Assembly: GCF_001612805.1 (NCBI RefSeq)
Contig: NZ_BDBD01000001.1
Location: forward strand, 119,457-183,456
Direction of reading: 5' to 3'
DNA from: Nocardia coubleae NBRC 108252
Lineage (GTDB): Bacteria > Actinomycetota > Actinomycetes > Mycobacteriales > Mycobacteriaceae
Length of the DNA: 64,000 nt
The position numbers were made by a program, and so were the translations under genes. Positions 58,897 to 64,000 of this stretch are shown in pieces (position 1 is the stretch's first letter; every line of letters begins with the position of its first letter). The notes beneath the pieces were generated by a model. It worked only from the letters and a program-made list of their open reading frames with translations. It did no database searches and had not been told where the DNA came from.

Positions 58897-60426
58897 GTGA
58901 GTACCACGACTTCACACGAGGTGGACGAAGAGTTCCGCGCGCTCGGGCTCGCCGCGCTGGCCGAGGCCGCGTTGTCGGCGGCCCGCGCGGCGGGCGCCGA
59001 ACATGCCGATCTGCGGGTGCAGCGGTTGGTGATCCAGTCGATCCGGTTGCGCGACGGCCGGGTCGAGGCGGTCACCGATGCGACCGAACTCGGGTTGGCG
59101 GTGCGTGTGATCGTCGACGGCACCTGGGGTTTCGCGTCCCACGCCGCCCTCACCCCCGACACCGCCACCGAGGTGGCGCGTCGCGCGGTGACGGTCGCGC
59201 GAGCGCTGCGTTCGCTGAACCGGGAGCGGGTGGAGCTGGCCGACGAACCGGTCTACGACGACGTGTCCTGGGTGTCGGCCTACGATCTCGATCCGTTCGC
59301 GGTGCCGACGGCCGACAAAGTGGCGCTGCTGCAGGACTATTCGGGGCGGTTGTCCTCGGCCGACGGTGTCGACCACGTCACCGCCTCGGTGTTGCAGGTC
59401 AAGGAACAGACCTTCTATGCCGACACCGCGGGATCGTCGATCACCCAGCAGCGGGTGCGGTTGCATCCCGAGCTCGAGGCGGTGACCGTCGACGCCGCGT
59501 CCGGGGTGTTCGAGACCATGCGCACCCTCGCCGCGCCGGCGGGGCGCGGGTGGGAGTACGTCACCGGCGCCGACGGAACCTGGGACTGGGCAGACGAACT
59601 CGCGCGGATCCCCGGCTGGCTGGCCGAGAAGGTGAAGGCGCCTTCGGTCGTGGCCGGGCCGACCGATCTGGTGATCGACCCGACCAACCTGTGGCTCACC
59701 ATCCACGAATCCATCGGGCACGCCACCGAGTACGACCGGGCGATCGGCTACGAATCCGCCTATGCGGGTACATCGTTCGCCACTCCCGACAAGCTCGGCA
59801 CCTTGCGCTACGGCACCCCGATCATGCACGTCACCGGTGACCGCACACAGGTGAACGGGCTGGCCACCGTCGGCTACGACGACGAGGGTGTGGCGGGCCA
59901 GCGGTGGGATCTGGTGCGCGACGGTGTCCTCGTCGGCTATCAACTCGACCGCGTGTTCGCCCCGCGCCTCGGCCTGGACCGCTCCAACGGCTGCTCCTAC
60001 GCCGACTCCCCGCACCATGTGCCGATCCAGCGGATGGCCAATGTGTCGCTGCAACCGGATCCCGACAACGACACGAGCACTGCCGAGCTGATCTCGCGGG
60101 TCGAGGACGGTCTCTACGTCGTGGGCGACAAATCCTGGTCGATCGATATGCAGCGCTACAACTTCCAGTTCACCGGGCAGCGGTTCTTCCGGATCCGCAA
60201 CGGGGAGCTGGCCGGTCAGGTGCGTGATGTCGCCTACCAGGCCACGACAACCGATTTCTGGGGGTCGATGGAGGCGGTCGGCGGGCCGAGCACGTGGCAG
60301 CTGGGTGGGGCGTTCAATTGCGGTAAGGCGCAACCGGGTCAGGTGGCGGCGGTGAGTCACGGTTGCCCGTCGGTGCTGGTGCGCGGGGTCAATATTCTCA
60401 ACACCCGGACGGAGGGCGGCCAGTGA
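58897..60426 (+). CDS. tldD: TldD-family metalloprotease
   Basis: 509 residues. Zinc motif HESIGH (His270, Glu271, His275) and a later SNGCSYADSPHH with the Cys ligand expected for TldD. The family forms a heterodimer with TldE (PmbA) that degrades unfolded peptides and matures microcins and some RiPPs. The GTG at 58897 follows a TAGCGT hexamer with almost no leader, suggesting a leaderless transcript; an earlier in-frame start at 58753 would overlap the TetR gene. Its stop overlaps the GTG of the TldE gene. Confidence 0.9.
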   Translation: MSTTTSHEVDEEFRALGLAALAEAALSAARAAGAEHADLRVQRLVIQSIRLRDGRVEAVTDATELGLAVRVIVDGTWGFASHAALTPDTATEVARRAVTVARALRSLNRERVELADEPVYDDVSWVSAYDLDPFAVPTADKVALLQDYSGRLSSADGVDHVTASVLQVKEQTFYADTAGSSITQQRVRLHPELEAVTVDAASGVFETMRTLAAPAGRGWEYVTGADGTWDWADELARIPGWLAEKVKAPSVVAGPTDLVIDPTNLWLTIHESIGHATEYDRAIGYESAYAGTSFATPDKLGTLRYGTPIMHVTGDRTQVNGLATVGYDDEGVAGQRWDLVRDGVLVGYQLDRVFAPRLGLDRSNGCSYADSPHHVPIQRMANVSLQPDPDNDTSTAELISRVEDGLYVVGDKSWSIDMQRYNFQFTGQRFFRIRNGELAGQVRDVAYQATTTDFWGSMEAVGGPSTWQLGGAFNCGKAQPGQVAAVSHGCPSVLVRGVNILNTRTEGGQ

Positions 60427-61814
60427 GCGCGAGTGTGTTCCCGGCGGGCGCGGTGGTCGAGCGGGCGCTTGCCGCGTCGACGGCCGACGAGGCGATCGTG
60501 CTCGTCACCGACGCGCACGAGGCGTCGCTGCGGTGGGCCGGTAATTCGATGACCACCAACGGTTCGTCGGTGTCGCGGTCGTGGGCGGTGATCTCGATCT
60601 TCCGCGACGGACCGAACTCGGCTCGCGTGGGCTCGATCGCGTCGACCAGCGTCGATCCGGCCGACATCGCGGCCGTGGTGCGGGCCAGCGAGGAGGCCGC
60701 GCGCACGGCCGAACCGGCCAAGGACGCCATGCCGCTGCTCGAGCCGACAGAGGACGATTCGGACACCTGGGAGCAGGCGCCGGGCAGCACCGGGATCGAG
60801 GTGTTCGCCGGGCTGGCCCGCGACCTGTCGACCGGATTCGACGGCACCGACCGGCTCTACGGTTTCGCCCACCACCAGGTGCACACCACCTGGCTCGGCA
60901 CCTCCACCGGTATCCGGCGCCGGTTCACCCAGCCGACGGGGTCGGTCGAGATCAATGGAAAGCGCGGGGAGGGCAGCGATCTCGCCAGCGCCTGGGTCGG
61001 CGTCGGGACACCCGATTTCGTCGATGTGGACACACCCGGGCTGCTGTCGGAGCTCTCGCGGCGGCTCGACTGGGCCGCCCGCCGGGTCGACCTGCCCGCG
61101 GGCCGCTACGAAACCCTGTTGCCGCCCTCGGCGGTCGCGGATCTGATGATCTACATGGCGTGGAGCATGGAGGGTCGCGGCGCCCAGGAAGGGCACAACG
61201 CGTTCGCCCGGGCGGGCGGCACGCGGGTCGGTGAGCGACTCACCGACCTCCCGCTCACCCTGTACTCCGACCCGAAGGCGAGCGGCCTGGAGTACCGGCC
61301 GTTCGTGGCGATGCCGTCGTCGACGGAGTCGCTGTCGGTATTCGACAACGGAATGTCCGCTCGGCGTGTCGACTGGATCTCCGACGGCACCATCGAATCG
61401 CTGATCTACCCGCGCGCCACCGCCGCCGAATTCGGCACCACCGCAACGGTTCCCGGCGAAAACCTGCTGCTCACCGGCGGCAGCGACGCCACCCTGGACG
61501 ACATGATCGCCCGCACCGAACGCGGCCTGCTGCTGACCTGCCTGTGGTACATCCGCGAGGTCGATCCGGCCACCCTGCTGCTTACCGGCCTCACCCGCGA
61601 CGGCGTGTACCTCGTCGAGGACGGAAAAGTCACCGGCGCGGTGAACAACTTCCGCTTCAACGAGAGTCCTCTCGACCTGTTGCGGCGGGTTTCGGAGGCA
61701 GGCGCGACCGAGATCACCCTTCCTCGCGAATGGAAGGACTGGTTCAGCCGAACGGCTATGCCGCCCTTGCGGATTCCGGACTTCCACATGTCGTCGGTGA
61801 GCCAGGCGACCTGA
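60423..61814 (+). CDS. pmbA: TldE/PmbA-family partner protein
   Basis: 463 residues from a GTG overlapping the TldD stop (GTGA). Shares the TldD fold but lacks the HExxxH motif, as expected for the non-catalytic partner. Recognisable segments are TNGSSVSRSWAVISIF, GRYETLLPPSAVADLM and AWSMEGRGAQEGHNAFARAGG. The two should form the TldD/E peptidase. No small precursor peptide gene was recognised next to the pair. A strong hairpin follows the stop. Confidence 0.9.
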   Translation: MSASVFPAGAVVERALAASTADEAIVLVTDAHEASLRWAGNSMTTNGSSVSRSWAVISIFRDGPNSARVGSIASTSVDPADIAAVVRASEEAARTAEPAKDAMPLLEPTEDDSDTWEQAPGSTGIEVFAGLARDLSTGFDGTDRLYGFAHHQVHTTWLGTSTGIRRRFTQPTGSVEINGKRGEGSDLASAWVGVGTPDFVDVDTPGLLSELSRRLDWAARRVDLPAGRYETLLPPSAVADLMIYMAWSMEGRGAQEGHNAFARAGGTRVGERLTDLPLTLYSDPKASGLEYRPFVAMPSSTESLSVFDNGMSARRVDWISDGTIESLIYPRATAAEFGTTATVPGENLLLTGGSDATLDDMIARTERGLLLTCLWYIREVDPATLLLTGLTRDGVYLVEDGKVTGAVNNFRFNESPLDLLRRVSEAGATEITLPREWKDWFSRTAMPPLRIPDFHMSSVSQAT

Positions 61815-61821
61815 GTTCGTA

Positions 61822-61853
61822 GGGGCGACGGTGCCCGACTGCACCGCCGCCCC
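61822..61853 (+). terminator. Hairpin terminator after pmbA
   Basis: GGGGCGACGGTGC pairs with GCACCGCCGCCCC (12 of 13 pairs) around a 6-base loop, eight bases after the pmbA stop and before the convergent esterase-like gene. Confidence 0.72.
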
Positions 61854-61881
61854 GGGACAGGTCATCGCGACCGGACTGGGG

Positions 61882-63039
61882 CTAGCCCCAATCGGCGAGA
61901 CTGGTGGCGCTTCCCTCGGGCAGGTGCAAGATCACGTCTGCTCCCTTGATCGTGTCGGGGTCCAGGGGAAAGTAGCCCTGCTCAGGTTTCGTATCGGTGC
62001 GGATGTCGGCAGTACCGAGGGTGCCGGCGGCCACCAGTCCCCAAGTGGACGTGGACTTCTGGAGGATGCCCTCGTAGGTACCGGGGTCTGGTTCGCCGAG
62101 TTCCAGGCCGGTGCTGCGGCCCAGGCTGCCGAGGACCGCCTGGTAGCGCTCCCCCATCAGGGCCGCGACGATCGCGCCCGCTCCCGACCAGGTGAGGTTC
62201 ATCGGGCCCATTCGCATGATGCTCGAGGTGCGGCGCAGGTGCAGGTTGTGGGCGCACACCAGGGTCGGGCCGCGTGGACTCTCGACGGTGCGGATGTCGA
62301 GCAGGTTCTCGGCCATGAGGGCGTCTCGGGTGGCGGACAGGGCCGACCAGCGTTCGTCGTCGGGGAGAGGATCGGCGGCTCGAGCGTGGTAGCGCAGCAG
62401 GCCGAGGCCGGTGGTGAGATGGACTGCGGCCCTGCGCCATTCGTCGAGCGAGGTGGTGGCGATTCGTTCCGGTGCCCGGGTGCGGAGGCGGACGAGCAGG
62501 TCGTCGGCCATGACGCGCAGGCGCGCGGCATCGGTGCCGGCGCCGACCGAGACCGTCGGGTCCATGATCGCCTCGGTGCGGTCCCACCGGTCGTCCTCGC
62601 CTGCCACCTCGTGGATCCCGAGGTCGAGTTTCAGGTAGTCGCAGGCATATTCGAGGTAGGGGCGCGGGCTCGGTGCGTACATGGTTTCCATCGCGCCGTC
62701 GAAACCGTGGATGCTCACGCGGTCCGCGGGTGCCAGTTCGGCATTGTGGGCGCGCAGCCAGGTCACCAGTTGCCGGTTGGCGTCGAAGGCGCCGAAGCCG
62801 TGGGTGAAGCCGGTGCGCATCACCTCGTCGAGGGTGCCGACACCGTGGCGGACATAGTCGTCGATGGTGAGTGCGGCTGTGCGGCAGGTTTCCAAGGCGA
62901 TGGAGCGGAAGCCGCGCTCGACCAGGTCGGCGAACAGTTCGTTGCGCAGGGCGGCGAAGCCTGGCTCCTTGTGCGTGGGTTCGCCGAAGGCGAGGAGCTC
63001 GCAGGTGGAGGGGATGAAGTCCCAGATCTTCTGACTCAT
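61882..63039 (-). CDS. Erythromycin-esterase-like protein
   Basis: 385 residues. The Ere fold (EreA/EreB-like) is seen in FGEPTHKEPGF (His of the active site), SIALETCRTAALTIDDYV (Glu) and CAHNLHLRRTSS (second His). True Ere enzymes hydrolyse the macrolactone of erythromycin; many chromosomal homologues have other substrates, so macrolide inactivation is not proven. Start ATG 63039. It is divergent from a TioE-type MerR regulator across about 80 bp containing an imperfect inverted repeat, so it is probably that regulator's target. Confidence 0.87.
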   Translation of the reverse strand: MSQKIWDFIPSTCELLAFGEPTHKEPGFAALRNELFADLVERGFRSIALETCRTAALTIDDYVRHGVGTLDEVMRTGFTHGFGAFDANRQLVTWLRAHNAELAPADRVSIHGFDGAMETMYAPSPRPYLEYACDYLKLDLGIHEVAGEDDRWDRTEAIMDPTVSVGAGTDAARLRVMADDLLVRLRTRAPERIATTSLDEWRRAAVHLTTGLGLLRYHARAADPLPDDERWSALSATRDALMAENLLDIRTVESPRGPTLVCAHNLHLRRTSSIMRMGPMNLTWSGAGAIVAALMGERYQAVLGSLGRSTGLELGEPDPGTYEGILQKSTSTWGLVAAGTLGTADIRTDTKPEQGYFPLDPDTIKGADVILHLPEGSATSLADWG

Positions 63040-63071
63040 GTGGGTATATCGTATCGTTGAAGAAACGGTGT

Positions 63072-63113
63072 AGACCTCACCCGGTTTTGCAAGTCAGATG
63101 CCAGGTAAAGTCT
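63072..63113. promoter_or_regulatory. Inverted repeat in the Ere/MerR divergent gap
   Basis: AGACCTCACC (63072-63081) and GGTAAAGTCT (63104-63113) match as inverted arms at eight of ten positions, separated by 22 bp. A MerR-type regulator could bind here and remodel either promoter. Confidence 0.45.
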
Positions 63114-63119
63114 CAAATC

Positions 63120-63827
63120 GTGAGGAACCTGCGGCCGACGGACCTGGCCCGTGAGCACGGCATTTCCACCCAGGCGGTGCGCAACTACGAGGAGGACGGG
63201 TGTCTCCCGCCCGCCGACCGCACACCCACCGGATACCGCGTCTACACCGGTCTCCACGTCGCCGCCTTGCGGACCTACCTCACCCTGATTCCGGCCTTCG
63301 GGCACTCCGTCGCGAGTCGCGTCATGCGTGCGCTGCACGATGACGATCTCGACGCCGCTCTCACCGAGATCGACCGTGCCCATGCCCGTCTACTGGAAGA
63401 CCGTGAGACTCTGACCGCTATCCGTCGCGCGGTCGACCACCTGGCGAACGAATCGTCCTCCTCAACAACGAATCCCGAGACCGCGTACACCATCGGTGAA
63501 CTAGCCGCGCACCTGCGGCTTACCCCCGCCACTCTCCGAGCTTGGGAAACGGCAGGCATCCTCTCCCCTGCCCGCGATTCCGCCACCGGCTATCGGCTCT
63601 ACACCTCCGCCGACCGCCGCGACGCTCATCTGACGACGATCCTCCGTCGTGGTGGTTACCGTCTCGAGCACATCGCGGCCGTTATCGCTCAGATCCGTGC
63701 CGCGGGGAGTACCGAGGCCCTTACCGCTGCTCTGACCGCTTGGCAGGCCAAGCTGACCGAGCAGGGTCTTGCGATGCTGGATGCGGGGGCGGTGCTTCGT
63801 GGGTATGTAGCCGAGCTCCGCGCGTAA
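63120..63827 (+). CDS. TioE-family MerR regulator with two MerR domains
   Basis: 235 residues from a GTG. The first MerR helix-turn-helix (residues ~3-70, LRPTDLAREHGISTQAVRNYEEDGCLPPADRTPTGYRVY) and a second (from about residue 123, YTIGELAAHLRLTPATLRAWETAGILSPARDSATGYRLY) both have the arginine-tyrosine wing. This double-MerR layout is the TioE family. It is divergent from the erythromycin-esterase-like gene and probably controls it. The TAAAGT hexamer at 63106 and the almost absent leader suggest a leaderless mRNA. Confidence 0.88.
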   Translation: MRNLRPTDLAREHGISTQAVRNYEEDGCLPPADRTPTGYRVYTGLHVAALRTYLTLIPAFGHSVASRVMRALHDDDLDAALTEIDRAHARLLEDRETLTAIRRAVDHLANESSSSTTNPETAYTIGELAAHLRLTPATLRAWETAGILSPARDSATGYRLYTSADRRDAHLTTILRRGGYRLEHIAAVIAQIRAAGSTEALTAALTAWQAKLTEQGLAMLDAGAVLRGYVAELRA

Positions 63828-64000
63828 GTGCTTCTTCCGGAACGGCATTCGCGTATGGCGAACCACTTGTCGGCGGTGTCGGGTGAAGCTTTTCACGACC
63901 GCAGGTCCGGGCCCTACGGGACGGTTCGAGTGATGCCACCTGCCGCACTCCCGGGCGTGCGGAACCCGATCGGTGGTTTGTGCACCACAAAGGTATTGGG
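63828..64000. other. Window end, no gene seen
   Basis: The last 173 bases after the MerR gene contain no frame with a ribosome binding site or a recognisable product. A gene continuing beyond the window edge cannot be excluded. Confidence 0.5.

Overview
The window is 64 kb of very GC-rich actinobacterial chromosome. It contains RbpA, a complete conservon (NIT-type kinase, roadblock, DUF742 and GTPase), a fused HadA/HadB-type dehydratase of mycolate-type lipid metabolism, many TetR/MerR regulators and frequent GTG starts. Together these point to a mycolic-acid genus, most likely Nocardia. I see no tRNA, rRNA, CRISPR array, insertion sequence or phage gene.

Layout. 1-9.9 kb: a flavin monooxygenase cut by the window edge, ssuD, a rifampicin monooxygenase (rox) with a rifamycin-associated element upstream, a HAD phosphatase, a methyltransferase, a DUF4247 - DUF350 - membrane aminopropyltransferase operon, and an SDR/TetR divergent pair with two tandem operators. 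10-15.3 kb: small enzymes, a lipoprotein, and a GAF regulator - aldehyde dehydrogenase - DUF779 module whose dehydrogenase has lost both catalytic residues. 15.4-19.2 kb: the four-gene conservon. 19.2-35.4 kb: a mixed housekeeping stretch with an SDR, a lone molybdopterin oxidoreductase, the HadAB-type dehydratase, lipoproteins, a lipase, a HugZ-like protein, small membrane proteins, a GT9 glycosyltransferase, an ArsR regulator, an M23 peptidase, a LysR/mqo pair and rbpA.

35.4-51 kb is the main accessory block: a 4,547-residue four-module NRPS (C-A-T x4, then TE), translationally coupled to a DrrA-like ATPase and a DrrB-like permease. The first adenylation domain carries the EntF serine code, and the first condensation domain looks like that of EntF. 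The block lies between rbpA and lnt, where related genera usually keep the polyprenol-phosphate-mannose synthase, so it looks like an insertion or replacement.

51-64 kb: lnt, an amidohydrolase, a small ribbon-helix-helix-like protein, fxsA, a NarL-type two-component system, a TauE exporter with a convergent TetR, a TldD/TldE pair, and an erythromycin-esterase-like gene divergent from a two-domain MerR (TioE-type) regulator.

The points most worth checking are the RAE-rox unit, the aldehyde dehydrogenase pseudoenzyme, the NRPS and its insertion site, and the paired palindromic operators at 9.2 and 20.1 kb.
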